Source: Punctularia strigosozonata HHB-11173 SS5
Taxonomy: Eukaryota; Basidiomycota; Agaricomycetes; Corticiales; Punctulariaceae
Length of the DNA: 64,000 nt
NCBI RefSeq assembly: GCF_000264995.1
Contig: NW_006767435.1
Location: forward strand, 1,331,249 to 1,395,248
Reading direction: 5' to 3'
Both the position numbers and the translations under genes were made by a program. This document shows, piece after piece, positions 24,941 to 37,968 of this stretch (position 1 is its first letter; the number at the start of each line of letters is the position of its first letter). The notes below the pieces were generated by a model. The model was not told the DNA's origin. It did no database searches and saw only the letters and a program-made list of their open reading frames with translations.

Positions 24941-27900
24941 TGTTACCGCGCTGGAGGCGCGTGTCTTACCGCGATGTTGAATAGCGGAAGTCGCCTACTC
25001 TGGTTCAGCCCTGAATAACGTCGGAAAGACGACGCGCGTCGATGATTAGATGAGGTGAGATCGAAGGCCATGCTCGCGGGCCGTTGATCCGGGATGCGAA
25101 AGAAGCGGTCTCGTATGCATGAACCCTAAGTTGGGACATGGGAAGTGCTCGGTTTAGGTACCCGCGGTGGGTTCCGGTGTCTTTGCAAAGCCATACATCA
25201 GCACTGACTCGCTGTAGACGCGCGACCTTTGTTCTCATGGACTGTCAAAGCAGAGATCGAACTCGAGCGCAAAAAACATCCGTATACCCGACCGGGATGA
25301 TGACAGTCCTCAAGGAAACATGTGAAGCCAAGGACAATATCCTCCGCATCATGGATCATGATGTTGTGTCGCTGTAGAGCCGCGTAGAGGCACTCGTGAT
25401 ATTGCAACACAACGATACGGAGTGTAGCGAGAGCGGAGGATGTACCGTAAATGTACTTTCTTGTTCCGATCCATGCACGTCAAGTTCGTCATGGCTACCC
25501 CATGACGGGGGCTTCCATCCGTTCGCTGGACGCCTCTACTACCATTCCGCGGCGTCTATGTTGATATGGACGCGTGATCGCAACTCGGAGACACCCTAGA
25601 TCCACGCATAAGATCTCTCTCCGAACACCGGGTCGCCCGTGATGTCGCTGCGAACGAGAGATGGGTAGATGGCTGTACTGTACATACGAAAGGGTTAGGT
25701 TCAGAAGGAGCTGCTGCTGCGTTTGGCGAGGATCAGGGAACCTGGATCTGTTTCTCTTGGTGGTGTGGGAGCCCTGGGCGAGCCTGAGAACGGATGGGGG
25801 GATCTGGGATTTTGGTTAGTCGCCGACGCTGCTGGTCCACCCCCATCCTGGTCCTGGTCCTGCGATGGCATGAGGGGTGAGTATGGCGTAGTGGCTGGCA
25901 GAGGATAGGTTTAAACGAGATCCTGACCTGCCACGAGATGGTTAACCTCCTCGGCGTCGTCCCTCCTCACCCGGGAAAAAAAAAGCAGATGCTCTGGGTC
26001 TAAAGCGAACGCGGCCTCGGGGTGGAACGTTCAGCGGGGACGAAAAGTCGAAAGGATGGCGCCATTCTTGGGTGACGGGTAAAAAATATCGAGGGGCTGT
26101 CTTCTTCTGGCCCTTTACTTTACTTGTTCTTATGTATACCGTGTGAGAGCGGCGAGTGCGCCCAGAGGGAACGGGCGCGCGTGCAGTCGGCCCGCCGCCA
26201 GGGCGTTCTGCGCCCAAATGCTCCCCCCCCCATGTTCAGAATCGCCCAGGGAACACTGCGTCCGACATGGACGGAAGAAAAGGAACGAGCCGAGACATCG
26301 GAAGCTTTTGGCGCCTGTGATCGCGAGCAGGTGGTTTTTGTTTTTTTGGGTGCGTTGGGCAGGGGTGCGCGGGTGCGATGGGCGGATGAGGAAGGTTAGA
26401 AGACGTTTGGAAGAAGGAAAGGAAGGGGGGCACGAGGCTTGGGGGAAGCGCGTTCCGGTCGGCTCGGGAGGGTTCTCACGTCGCAGCCCAGCGAGCCAGC
26501 CTTTCCCCCCTCCTCCCCCCACCTCCTCCTCCTCGTAGAGACCATACGGAGAGCACATCAAAGCTCGGAACGGCGTTGTCGTTCGCTTCGGTTGCGGCAG
26601 CGGAAATGTCGTGAAGAGACGAGCGGACCTCTTGAGACGCAGGAGGGGAGGGGATGGCGGTCTCGCTCCGCTCGCTCGTCCCGAGTTGCCTGAGAGCCAC
26701 TCCCAGCGCCCGCTGCGCCCAGCTGCCAGTCGATCTTCCGGGGCCTTCGCGGGCCAGTCCGAGAAGGCGCTCTCCCCCCCGCGGTGCCTTTTCCGGGTTC
26801 GCCCTTCCCAGGCGCGACAAAGGAAAAGAAGGGGGGGAGAAGGGAGGGGCGGCGGCGCGCGAAAGGGGCTCGGGATATTCCCTTAATGGAGGGATTTGGT
26901 TTGATGGAAAGGGACCCCGGACAGTGGGGGATTTCTTTGATGAATACGGAGTTTTTAGGGGAGGAGAGGGGCTTTGCCATCAGTGAAATTCGGGATATTA
27001 TGAGGTGATGGCATTTCGAGTCCTTAGCGCTTCACGGGGTTGGAGGAGAGGAGTCATAGGACCATGATGAACATACATACAGAGAGGGTATGTATGCAGA
27101 GATCTTCAGCAGGCTTCAGGGCGGGTCGACGCAAGGGAAGTGCATGTGGCGTTCCGCCGGGACACCGGCGTACGTTACCTTTACAAACCAAACACTCTTT
27201 TTCGTGAGAATTCTTCTCTCGCTGGCGGCCCACGTTCTGCCGAAGTTCTTCGGTCGGACGTTCGGAATTTTGAGTTCGCTGGCTGGTTTTAAAAATACTT
27301 GTGTATAAAACAGCGGGTCTAAACCGCGTTAGGAGGTGGGGCGTCGGGACCGGGGGCGTTACGCGTGGTGGTGATTTTTCACAAAGGTGGGTTCGGACGA
27401 ACAGAAAGTTGTGGGAGGGTTGGCTGATAACAATCGTTGAGTCTAGGACGAGAGGATGAGGAGCGGTTTGGCGTAAGGTCCGTCCGAGAGAGAAGTACTG
27501 GTCGAGCCCGGGTCACCGTACCATGCGGTAGAAACGCAGAATTTTACCCCGCCCCGGGCTGTCGAAGCGCTCAAGGCGAGTCACACGCACGCACACAAAG
27601 GAGAGCGTATTACGGTGGATGCGTGCTCGCGCGCTTCGCGATGGAACCACACTCCGTCGCTGGCAGAGAAAAGGGGGTCAGATGATCCGTTAGGGCCGCG
27701 ATGTGGCGCGCGAGCGAGAGGGGAGAGTTGTTCGTTTGCTTTGGGCGCTCCGCTTAACACCGTCCCGCGGATTGGCCAGAGGGTGGAAGATCAGTCCCAC
27801 AGACGGATGCTGGGAATCAGAAAGTAGTGAATCATGTACGATGTACGTACGGAGAGATCGAGGGCGACAGCGAGTCGTCGCGATCATTGCGCTGCTGTTC

Positions 27901-28687
27901 CCGGCGCTGCAGATCAACGCCAGCGAGTAATACTCACGGTGTGTCATGCAAGCGGGAGCAGCGTTGCTCCTTCGAGGGGAACACAATGCACATCGATCCG
28001 GTGCCTCGCCGCCCCCCTTCGATGTCATGCCTGTTTTTCTTTTCGAGGAGCGCTGCGGGAGCTCGTCCCCGCTCGGTCGCACACCCCTCGGCCGTCACCG
28101 TAGCTTGGCGACCTGGGCTGGATCAGACGGGGCTGGATGAATATTCAGGGAAAAATGATCATGAACAGGGCGTGCTGCTATAGATCGGGCGGGACGATCT
28201 CAGATGCCGAAGATGCGCGGGTGGAGGACCCCGGACAGTGTCATGGCTCACGGGATGGGGGTTTGGGTATGGCGCGAGCGGGGCGAGGGAGGGCGTGCTC
28301 GTGCTGGACCACGGCCTCGAGGGGCATCACAATGAATTGGGTCGGATGCACGGTGCAGCAGGGGGGGCGAGGGCGGAAAGGGGGGACGCGAACTGGGGAA
28401 GGGGAAGGGGGGGCGTGTGTTTGGGCCGTGCAAACATCGGAGAGGTGGGGCGCATGTTCCGGGAGCCGCGTTGCAGCGCTGCCCTGGTCGTCGGACTGGC
28501 CCCGTCCTGCAAAGAGCGACCAGTGCGTCGACCGCGAGCTCAGCCCCCTCCGCCCGTGCTCCGTCTGCCTGCGCTGCCCCTGATCCGCCGCCATTTTTGA
28601 GCAGATTACTACCCTCGACGTCCCCAGCAACCCTCCTCGCTCATCGCCACGCCCAGTGCCCGCCCTCACCCGCCCCGCGCGCACTAC
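24941..28687. promoter_or_regulatory. 3.7-kb non-coding region upstream of the GATA factor, G/purine-rich on the + strand
   Basis: No convincing gene was found. From about 25,700 to 28,600 the + strand is strongly purine-biased with many G runs (for example near 26515, 26775, 26835, 28360-28410) and long chance ORFs on both strands without domain sequence. It lies between divergent ATGs (24940 on - and 28688 on +). It probably carries the promoter, a long 5' leader of the GATA gene, and the short upstream region of the oxidoreductase. One TGATAA GATA-type site is visible near 27426. An upstream 5' exon cannot be excluded: the frame of the 28688 ATG stays open leftward to an AG acceptor near 28610. 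Confidence 0.45.
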
Positions 28688-31600
28688 ATGGACCACGCCC
28701 CGCCCGTGCTCTTCGACGAGCTCGAGCCCGGCCGTCCCTGGTCGCCCGCCCGACGCCCGACGCTCAACACCACCGCCGCCCCCTCCCTCTCCGCCGCACT
28801 CAGCTCCCCCGGCGCCCTCGACCTCAGCCCCCAGGGCCCGCCCTCCCACCAGGCCCACTGGCCGCAGTCCCTCCCCGCCACCTCGCCCCTCCAGGCCCTC
28901 CCCGGCCCGTTCTACCCTCTCCACCCTCATCAGACCGGCGGCCCTCACCATCGCGCCAGCCCGCCCCCGCAGCACCCCGACGACTGGGGCCACATCTTCT
29001 CCGCCCCGCTCGACCCCGCGATGTTCCAGGCGCTCGCCGCGAGCGGTGTGATTCCAGGCGGAGGAGGAGGAGGAGGAGGAGGAGGGGTAACAACACCCTC
29101 GTCCCTTCCCGCCGGTGCTGCGCGCCATCGCCCCCACCCCAACGGCCCGCACCCGCACCAACACCAACAACACCATCCCGCATATCAGCAGCAACAGCAC
29201 AACCCGGCGTGGCCGGCTCAGCCGTATCCGTCGTCGTACGCGATGCAGCAGAACATGAGCGCCCCGTCGGGCGGGCCGTACAGGGTCCGCAAGGGCTCGG
29301 TCGGCATGGCCGCCGCCGCCGCCGCCCAGCCGTACGCGCGCCACGCGAGCCGCCGGTCGGACGGGAACATCGTCGGCCCCGATCTGCTGGGAAACGTCGT
29401 CGTCGTCGGCTCGCCGTACGCGGACCACAACAACCACAACGGCGGCGGTGGCTTTGGACCGCACTCCCGGCGCTCCTCGTCCGGGGACGATGGAGGCGGC
29501 GGCGGGTTTCATCCCGGCTCGGTGCCGGGGAGCTTCGACCACTATCGGGGTACCGGCGGCGGCGATCGGCCGCCGGCGGGCGTGCACCCGAGTTTGTGGA
29601 TGTCGCCCGCGTCGTCCGCGAGCCCGAGCCTCGCGGCGTCGCCCGTCACGGGGCCTTACGGATCCGTGAACGCGCTCATGATGTCGCAGCAGCAGCAGCA
29701 GCCACGCTCGCACTCGGACGGGAACGGCAACACGCCAACACACAACGGCGCTGGCGGTGCGTCCTCTCCCGTCGCTTCTTCTTTACGCGGCGGTCGTCAT
29801 GCTCAGAGCGGATCGTCGAACGGCGCCGCTGCTACTACAGACTCCACGTCGTCCAGCTACCCCGTCACGCCGATCGACCCGAAGCAGTCGCCGCTCTTTC
29901 CCGACGTGTCCGCGGACGCGCTGCTCGGCGCCGGCGGCGGCGGCGGCTTGCTGCTCGGCGCGGGCGGATCGCCGCCGGAGTTGCTGCAGGAGATCTCGGA
30001 CGCGGATCTGGAGGGGATCGATCCGGAGCAGCTGGCGCAGGACGATCCGGCGACGGCGCAGGCGCTCAAGATGTACCGCGCGGGGATGACGCCGCAGATG
30101 GATAATTTGACGTGGAGGATGAAGGCGCTCGCGCTGAAGAGGAAGAAGGAGGACGAGGTGAAGATGATGGCGTATATCGCGGAGGGTGGGGTGGGAGGAG
30201 GAGCGGGGGGTGGGGAGGGAGAGAAGCAGCAGCAGCAGCAGCAGCAGCAGGCGGATGGGGAGGAGAAGGAGGAAGTGCAGGTGAAGACGGAGTCGGAGGG
30301 GTCGGACGGTGCTAGGGGCCGGACGATGAGCAAGGGCAAGGGCAAAGTGAGCATCGTCGGCTTTGATGGCAAGAACCAGGACGGGGATGACGACGTGTGC
30401 GTATCTTTTTCCTATCGTTTTTTTACCTTTTTTTGCCTCGATTATTTGCGCCATCGTTTCTGACTGACGGCCGATTGTATGCGTCGATAGCGAGGACAGG
30501 ATGGACTGGAGGACGATCAGCCGCTCGCGTTCGCGCGTGCCGATGGACTGGAAGTCGTCCTCGCGCTCGCGCTCGCGCGCTCCCGGCGCCAAAATGTTCG
30601 ACGAGCCCGGCACTTTCCACTTCCCGACCGACGGCGAGGCGACGGTCAAGATCGAGGAGACGCAGTTCCAGTTCCCGCTCCTGGACGGCGGCGACGCGGG
30701 CACGTCGCCGCCCGCGATCCCTATCGGCCGACGGAGCCCGGCCCACACGCTCTCCCTCCACGGCGACCTGCACACCGTGTACGAGGGCGGAGAGAGCCTG
30801 CACGACATCGTCGGCCCGTCGCCGCACCAGCAGCACCAGCAGCACCCGCAGCAGCAACACCACCACGCCCGCTTCTCGCAGCCGTACGTCGGCAGCTTGC
30901 CCACCTACGGCACGCACTTTGGCGCGCACCCGTCGTCGCTGCCCGCGCACGGCTTCCACGGCCCGCTCCGGATGCCCGCGCACGCGCACCACGTGAACGT
31001 GAAGATGGAGCCGGCGGCGCTGGCGTTCCCGCGCCACGTGCGCAAGACGAGCTTTGACCATACCGTCGCGCGCGAGGGCATCTTCCAGGGCGTGACGGGC
31101 AGGCACCAGGTCGACGGGAAGCCGCGGTCGCCGGATAGCTTGGTGGGCACGAAGCGACCCGCGGACGCGCCGCATGCGGAGAGCATGCTGCGCGGCGATC
31201 TGCCGGAGATGACGATCGACACGAACGTGCCGAGCGAGCATCAGCATCAACAGCAGCACCAGCAGCAGCAGCAGCAGCAGGAGAGGCAGAGCCCGTTCCC
31301 GAGCTCGTCGTTCAATTTTTCGTTTCCGACCCCGGAGAGTTATGCGTATGGGCTCGCGGTCGGTGGTGGTGGTGGAGGAGGGGGGGAGGCCTCGCCGCAG
31401 ACGGATTTCAGCTCGATGTTGCCGACGCCGGAGGATGGAAGGCCGGGCGCGGGCGCGATGCTGTCGCACTCGTTGCCGTATTCGCCGCTGAGCGGGTCGC
31501 CGCGGATCGCGCACGACGGGCTGTCGGTCGCGGCGGCGAACGCGTCGGCGGTGATCGGCGACAATTACGCGTCGCTCGGGTCGGTGGAGGATTACCAGCA

Positions 31601-32656
31601 GATGATGAACTTTGTTTATCCGTACGGAGGAGGTGGGGGAGGGGGAGGGGAGCCGCCGTATACGCACGTGGATCCGACGCAGATATTGACGCATGCGAGT
31701 TTTCATGCGAGCCCGGGGAGCGACGGGTGGGGTCCGAGCGTCGCGTCGAGCGCGACGGCGAGTCCGGAGCCGTATACGAGTAACGGGTCGACGCCGCCGT
31801 CGGCGGCGGAGGGGTCGTCGTCTGCGAACGTGTCGCGCAATAATTCGAGCCGGAGGGTCGCGCCGGCGAGGCACTCGGAAGGGGGAGGGGGAGGGGGAGG
31901 GGGGCCGGCGAGGGGCGGCGCGACGAGGAAGAAGTCGGCGCCGACGGTGAGCTTGAACGGGTCGAGCGAGCTGAGGAGTTCGACGAGTACGCCGGATTAT
32001 GCGACGGCGAGGGGAGGGGGCGGGGGTGGGAGCGGGGGTGGGGGCGCGGGCGGGAGTAAAGGGGGCGAGGACGAGCCGCCGCCGACGGTGTGTACGAATT
32101 GTCAGACGACGAATACGCCGCTGTGGAGGCGGGATCCGTCTGGTCAGCCGCTGTGTAAGTGGATCCAGCGGCTGATTTACTTTCATCGTGATGCTCATTT
32201 TTTCGATCGCGTTGCAGGTAACGCATGTGGTCTGTTCTATGTAAGTTTTTTCATCTCGCCGGCGCCCAATCCAGGATAAATGTCTAATGGCCTGATCAGA
32301 AACTGCACGGTGTCGTGCGCCCACTCTCTTTGAAGACCGACGTCATAAAGAAACGGTGAGCAGCGATTTTTTTAAAAATTCTACTTCCCCACGAGGCGCA
32401 ATATTGACCCACGTTTGACTTTCGCAGAAACAGAGCATCTGGCGCCCCGCAAAGCGCGACGACCCGCAAAGCCGCGAACGGGTTACCCAAGGTACCCGCA
32501 GGCACGAGACCGCGGTCGGCGACGACGGGCAACGCGCCCATCTCGCTGCCTGGACGACCTCCGGCGGGGATACCGATCGCTATGAAGCGACAACGACGGA
32601 CTTCCAATGCGGTCCCCCCGCCGTCTTCCTACAAGACGGACGATACCGCGGTATAA
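28688..32656 (+). CDS. AreA/Nit2/Gat1-like GATA zinc-finger transcription factor
   Basis: GATA factors of this class switch on nitrogen-catabolite genes when preferred nitrogen is scarce. The protein is over 1,100 aa, low-complexity and rich in Gly, Ser, His and Gln. Notable are a poly-Gly run from GGA repeats (about 29057-29085) and a (CAG) poly-Gln run (about 30228-30248). A conserved DNLTWRMKALALKRKKE motif (about 30102-30150) resembles the AreA-type regulator motif. The single GATA finger is split over three exons: CTNCQTTNTPLWRRDPSG, then NACGLFY, then [20 protein letters not shown]. The spacing is CX2C-X17-CX2C (type IVa). A basic C-tail ends at 32654-32656. The start at 28688 may not be the true first exon. 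Family assignment is firm; the AreA-like role is inferred from finger and motif. Confidence 0.87.
29058..29086 (+). repeat. GGA trinucleotide microsatellite encoding poly-Gly
   Basis: A near-perfect run of GGA codons lies in the N-terminal region of the GATA factor. Unequal length between strains would change the poly-Gly tract without breaking the frame. Confidence 0.8.
30226..30249 (+). repeat. CAG trinucleotide microsatellite encoding poly-Gln
   Basis: A run of CAG/GCA repeats inside the GATA factor coding sequence gives a poly-Gln tract just downstream of the conserved LTWRMKALAL motif. A second Gln/His-rich patch lies at about 31235-31280. Confidence 0.8.
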
Positions 32657-33073
32657 CACCCCCCCCCCCCCACCGCAAGTCCCCCCACCCCTACCCCCCT
32701 TCCTTGTTCTCCACCACAAATCAATGTGTAACAGTGTGCATGCTTTCCACCTGGTGTATTTGTCTGCCCTTGACGTCTTTTTTTCTGTTTCTTCCCTTCC
32801 TCATCCCCCTGGGGCCGCCGCTATATGCTTGCCAACCATGCATCCACTCCCTTGTCTTTGCTTTAATGATGTTGTGGTTGTGTACGACCAACACGAACCG
32901 ATAGAGTAGCCAGTTAGAGATGTAACACGGGCGGGTGACAATCAATACATGACGAGACGAGCTTCGAGCGTCTAAATCTATCCCAGGCAGCTCGCGTTAT
33001 AGCCGTGGGCGTGGGCGTGGCCGGAGCGCCGCAAGGAAGAGTAAATTCCCTCCCTCCTCTGCGATATCTCTAG
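32657..33073. other. Intergenic region with a long poly-C tract after the GATA gene
   Basis: This 0.4-kb strip has an uninterrupted C run of about 14 (around 32659-32672), followed by CCCCCACC-type pyrimidine sequence. It should contain the GATA factor 3' UTR and the start of the Sec7-PH gene. The first exon and ATG of that gene were not found; MTRRASSV at 32948 is a weak candidate because it reaches a stop quickly. Confidence 0.45.
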
Positions 33074-36000
33074 ATCATCGTTTTTTCTGGCCCGTATCGC
33101 CCACCCTGTCTTCGGTATTCCGCCCGACGCCACGGTCGCCGGTGCCGCCCAGCTCGTTCCCGTCGGGGCTGGCGCCGGTGGCGAGCAACGACTCCCGGAC
33201 GGTGACCCGACGCGTCTCGCGGACGGACTTGGACTTTGAGCAGGCGCTGCGGGGGGAGGGGACGGTGCAGTTGAAGGAGGGGCTGGACATCAACGCGCTG
33301 GGGACGGTTGACAGCCCCGGGCCGTCGCCCAAGACGCCGCTCTCGCCTCCGAACCACCGACCAAGGGGGCCGCGCATCGGCGTCACCCCGTCCACGCCCA
33401 CCGTCGAGCCCCCCACCCCGTCCCCCGCGTCTGCCGGCCCCGCCGTCGGACAGCACACGATACGCAAGCTGCCGTCGCCACCGTCCAGCACCTCCACGGA
33501 GGTCTTCTACGACGCCGAGGATGCCGACCTCCCGACGAAGCGTCGCTCCATGTACCGCTCCCAGGGCACCGCCAGCAGCCCCGACCTCGCCACCCTCGTG
33601 AGGAAGGCCAAGGAGCGCGGGACGACGTACGATCGCAGCAAGGACGCCCGCGAACAAAACAAGGACCCCGCCCCGCCTCTGCCGTCCTCCTCGTCGTCGA
33701 GCACCGGCACCTCGACGACGCGCCCGCGATCGTCTACGCAATCGCCGGGGACGGCGCGACTTCGGCGCGCGGACCACCCCGTCCCTGCAAGCCCTACCAT
33801 CTACGACTGGGCAGGCAGTCCCAAGCCCAAGGTCCCCGCCAAAGATTACGGCACCATCAAGGTGCGATAAAAACGGGTTTCTTTTTGCTTGCTGTATACC
33901 TCTTTGTCATGCCGACCTCTCTCCATTGCTCCAGCCTTCTATGCACAATCCCAAGTCGATGAGGTCAAAGACGACGGCCTTCTTCGGTAGGATGTTGGGG
34001 CAGGGTACCGTCAGGGACCGTTCTGTAAGCCGTCTATTCCTGTTCGGGATCATCAGAGTGCGGCTGATAGAGCGCCCAGCAGCAACGGATGGACCTTCCT
34101 TCGCCAACTTCCTTATCATCCTCTATGACCATCCCCGCCTTGTCCTCATCGTCGTCCTCCATCCCTACCCCCGCCCGAGAGGGGAGAAGGCTGCCGATCA
34201 AGTCTCCCGTGAAGGACGTCTTCGGTGACGCGCTCGCTCCGACGCCCACCCCCAATATGGGCAAACCTCTTCCTCCCATCCAGAACGGTCGCTCGACGTC
34301 GGACGATTTCGATGCCGACGATCACTCCTTTGTCCAGGTCGAGCAGCCCTCTCAGTACATCGAGGACCCACCCGTCGCTTTGTCGTCCAAGACCATCACC
34401 AAGTCCACCGTACGTCGTCTACCCGAGCTTCCGAGCATCAACGCGACGAAGCGGAGAAGCATGAGCGTCAGCGAGTTCGAACTGAAGCAGGCCATGGCCC
34501 AGGCATCCTCCTCCACGCCGCTCCCAGAGTCATCTCCGGTCAAGGACCGAAAGCCTCGCAGGCCGGAGGAGAAGCGCTCGTGGGACTCCCGCATCAATGG
34601 GATGATCACCGACCTGAAGGGCGAGCTGTCCCAGTTGGAGAGCATCTCGTCGGGGTCGCTGGACCTGAAGGATCCGTCCACCCCTGCCCGCAGGGCGGCG
34701 CTCCATCGGGCACAGACGGATAGTCCTACCGCGTCGTCCAGGAGGACCACGTTGGACTCCCTTGCGTCGTCGCCTGGTCCGTCCACGCCCGTGGTCAAGC
34801 TCGATCCTCCAGCTTCTCAGGAGGGCGCTGCGGGCTCGCAGAGATCCTCGCAGGAGAACGCGGAGATACTCGACATCACCGACGTCCCGCCGCGCACGAC
34901 TTCTCTGCAGACGCCGCCACGACACCGATCCGGATCCAACTCTACCGAATCGTGGCGCCATGGCATGGGCAAGAACGTGCCGCGCACGATGAGATCGTAC
35001 ACGGCGGACGCGCCTTCCGCCGTGGCCGCGGGGAATCATCAAGCCGCAAACTCCCGTCTTCGCGTGCAGCATCGGTCTGCCGCGTCCAGTTCTGAGCCTT
35101 CGTTGATTTCCGCGGGCGACGAAGGGGGTCGAACATGTAAACATCGTTTCGGTTTTGGTCGACGTTTGAACTGACTTTGGCTTGGTTTTTTTCCCCCAGT
35201 GTCGCCTCTGATGTCGATCAAGGCGCAACATGAACTCGCTCAGAGCGAATTGTCCCTCAATCGATACGCGTCCAATCCCTCCCTGGGTAAATCGGATGAA
35301 ACGTCCGGTGACATGGAGGCAAGGGGCAAGGAACTGGCTGCAAGGTGCTACAGGGAGGACGAGACCTTCTTGCCGCGGGAAAAGATTGCGGAATGGCTTG
35401 GTGGGCAGTAAGTGCATCCGATCAACGGAAGGCGCAGACGTTGACGATTCTCGTTGCAGGAGCCCGATCAACGCGGTCGCGTTGCGCTATTACATGGACT
35501 ACTTTGATTTCTCGGGGCTGCGGCTCGATAATGCCTTCCGAAAACTATGTGGCAAGCTGTACCTCAAGGCCGAGACCCAGCAGGTTGACCGTATCCTGGA
35601 ACAGTTCAGTATTCGGTATCACGAGTGCAATCCGGATAACCTGTTCGGCAAGGCGAGTAAGTACACAGCATGTTCGCCACCTTCTACCTCGTTTGATTTG
35701 AACTCGTTAGGCGTGGTGCATGCGACCACATACTCGCTGCTGTTGCTCAACACCGACCTCCACGTTGCCGACCTCGCGACGCGCATGTCCCGCAGCCAGT
35801 TCGTGCGGAACACCCTGGAGGCCATCCTGATGGACCTCCGGCACGAACGCTCCCCCGGCGGTATCTCGACCCCAGATCTCGTCGACGATGCGAGCAGCAT
35901 CCGCGACGGCAGCGACACGAACACGACCGCGGGCACGCCGCAGCCGCGCCAGAAGCGGAGCGGCAGCATCGCGAGCTGGAACAGCGTGACGAGGGACGTG

Positions 36001-37968
36001 ATGGCCTCGCCTGGGGCGTCGATGAAGAGCTACCCGGTGTCGGTGCAGGGCGACGCGCAGGACCCGGCTAGCTTGAGTAACAGTACGGCTTCCGTGCCGA
36101 TGGGCTCTGGCTCGGGCGTGGGCGGCGGTAGCTCTGGTATGGGCAGTAGCTCCGGTGTGGGGAGCAGTTCGGATGGCAGAGTTGGGCGTAATTCGAGCTC
36201 GGTGTCTGTGGTCTATAACCGCGCCTGGGAGGCCGAGATGGAGATACTGCTGAAGGTCAGTTCCAGAAACCTGTGCGCAAATACGCCCATTTGACGTCGG
36301 CTTCTAGGATATTTACAACGCCGTCAAAACGCAACAGATCCTGCAGCCGCTCGGCAGTTCTCTTGCGGCGCGTAGCTCAACGTCGTCGCTGACGCCTGGG
36401 ACTCCCATGATGAGGCACCGTGCTGGTGGCAGGCAGCCTGACCGGCTGGCCACGCTCAAACGCGGAAGCATACGAGGACTTTCGACTCTTCTTGGTGCTC
36501 AGGCTGGAGTTAGTCCATACAGCAGTAACAGCAGCATCGACGGGCGCGTCAGTCCTTCGCCCAGCTTTGCTAGCCACGAGGTGAGCACATTGCCACAAAT
36601 GCTCGGATGAAAGCTCATAACCGTCGTGCAGGCATTCCTGGCCCCTACTCTTGGTTTTGCATCCAACCTTTCCCATACTATCATTCGCGAAGCCCAGGAG
36701 GACGACGATCGCAGTCACCACAGTCAGGACTCCATATCGACGGATATCAGTATCACAGACGAGGAGCTTGCCCTTCTGGGCGCCCCGTGGGCCAAAGAAG
36801 GTATGCTCTGTCGGAAACACTACTGGGAGGCCACCGGCAAGAAGTCCAAGTCGAGGAACTGGATGGACGTCTTCGTCGTCATACAGAAGGGCGAGCTGAA
36901 CATGTTCGTGTTCGGCGAGCATCACGGAGGAGGTTCCAGCGTGGTTGGTGGGGGTAACTGGCTTGTGAGTTCATCGCATTGGTTGCGGTGTTTGGGTTTC
37001 TTCATCTCACACCTCTTCACGCAGGAAAATGCCCAACCCGTCGGCACGATCCAACTGGCGCATTCTCTTGCGCACGCCTTGCCACCTCCAGGGTATAACA
37101 GGGAACGACCCCACTGCATGGTTCTTACACTTGCGAACGGAGGAGTGTACTTCTTCCAGGCGGGCACCGAAGAGCTCGTGAACGAGTGGGTTTCGACGTG
37201 CAACTACTGGGCTGCTCGGCAAAGTAAGGAGCCTTTGGCCGGCGGCGTGTCGAACATGGAGTACGGCTGGAACCGCGTCGTCGAAATGGCCACCCATGGA
37301 CGCTCCATGTCCGAAGATCAGAACACTCGTGAAAACGATACGATGAGCGTCCGAAGCGGACGCAGCACGCGTAGCAAATTCGGGCGCAAAGACAACGCTG
37401 CTACGATGCGCACGTCGCCCTGGTCGGATCGCGTCTTCATCAATGACTGGAAACCACCGATGCCGTCAACGGTGCCAAGTAGCCATGATGAGGAGGCTCA
37501 GTTGGATGCCCTCAAAAAGCATGTTGCTGCCCTCAAAAACGACTTGAAGGGTCACAACAACCTCCGGGAACCGATGACTGCGCTGGTAAGTCCATGCCCT
37601 TGCTCACTCAGTTTATTGGCTCCTTGGGCTGACCTCCGATATAGTACCAGCCGCGATCCGCGAATGCGACCAGAGCCCAGAACAACTGGGAGAAAAAGTC
37701 GCAGTATCTTCTCACTGAGATCGTGAAGTACGAGTCGTACATCGAATCCCTACAGTCCGCGATGGCGCTCCGGTTGAAGAAGCGGGGCGAGAAGGCTCTC
37801 GACAAAGCTCTCTCGCAGCCTGATCCAAGCGAGGAAATCACCGGGTCGAAATGGAAGGGCTATCCTGACCAGGAAACGATCATGGAGAGCGAAGAGCCCC
37901 CGGCCACTCCTACCGTGTCGCAGCACCACCATCGCAGAGAGACAGCAGAAGGCCGCGCCTCTGGATAA
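33074..37968 (+). CDS. Sec7-PH domain ARF guanine-nucleotide exchange factor (Syt1/Yel1/EFA6-like)
   Basis: The protein is about 1,300 aa and probably activates ARF-family GTPases at membranes. The frame opens after a stop at 33071-33073, and the first exon with the ATG is missing from my reading. A long disordered Ser/Pro-rich N-terminal region (33.1-35.1 kb) precedes the Sec7 domain: ARCYREDETFLPREKIAEWL, ALRYYMDYFDFSGLRLDNAF, KLYLKAETQQVDRILEQFSI with the catalytic glutamate of the finger in KAET, NPDNLF, and TYSLLLLNTDLHVADLATRM. The PH domain follows at 36,790-37,230: KEGMLCRKHYWEATG, WMDVFVVIQKGELNMFVFGE, QPVGTIQLAHSLAHALPP, ELVNEWVSTCNYWA. A C-terminal coiled coil (EAQLDALKKHVAALKNDLKG) ends at 37966-37968. 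Sec7 followed by PH matches Syt1/EFA6 rather than Sec7/Gea GEFs. Confidence 0.85.

Noticed and set aside
26130-26990. Overlapping ORFs of 90-143 aa on both strands in the G-rich region
   Set aside because: All frames are open because stop codons are rare in this composition; none shows a domain or plausible splice partners.
28241-29743. 500-aa minus-strand ORF opposite the GATA factor
   Set aside because: It is Arg/Gly/Val low-complexity, has no domain sequence, and lies antisense to a GC-rich gene whose + strand carries recognisable motifs; a codon-bias shadow.
30423-32324. 633-aa minus-strand ORF under the zinc-finger exons
   Set aside because: Almost entirely Arg/Pro-rich repeats produced by reading GC-rich codons backwards; the + strand encodes the GATA finger here.
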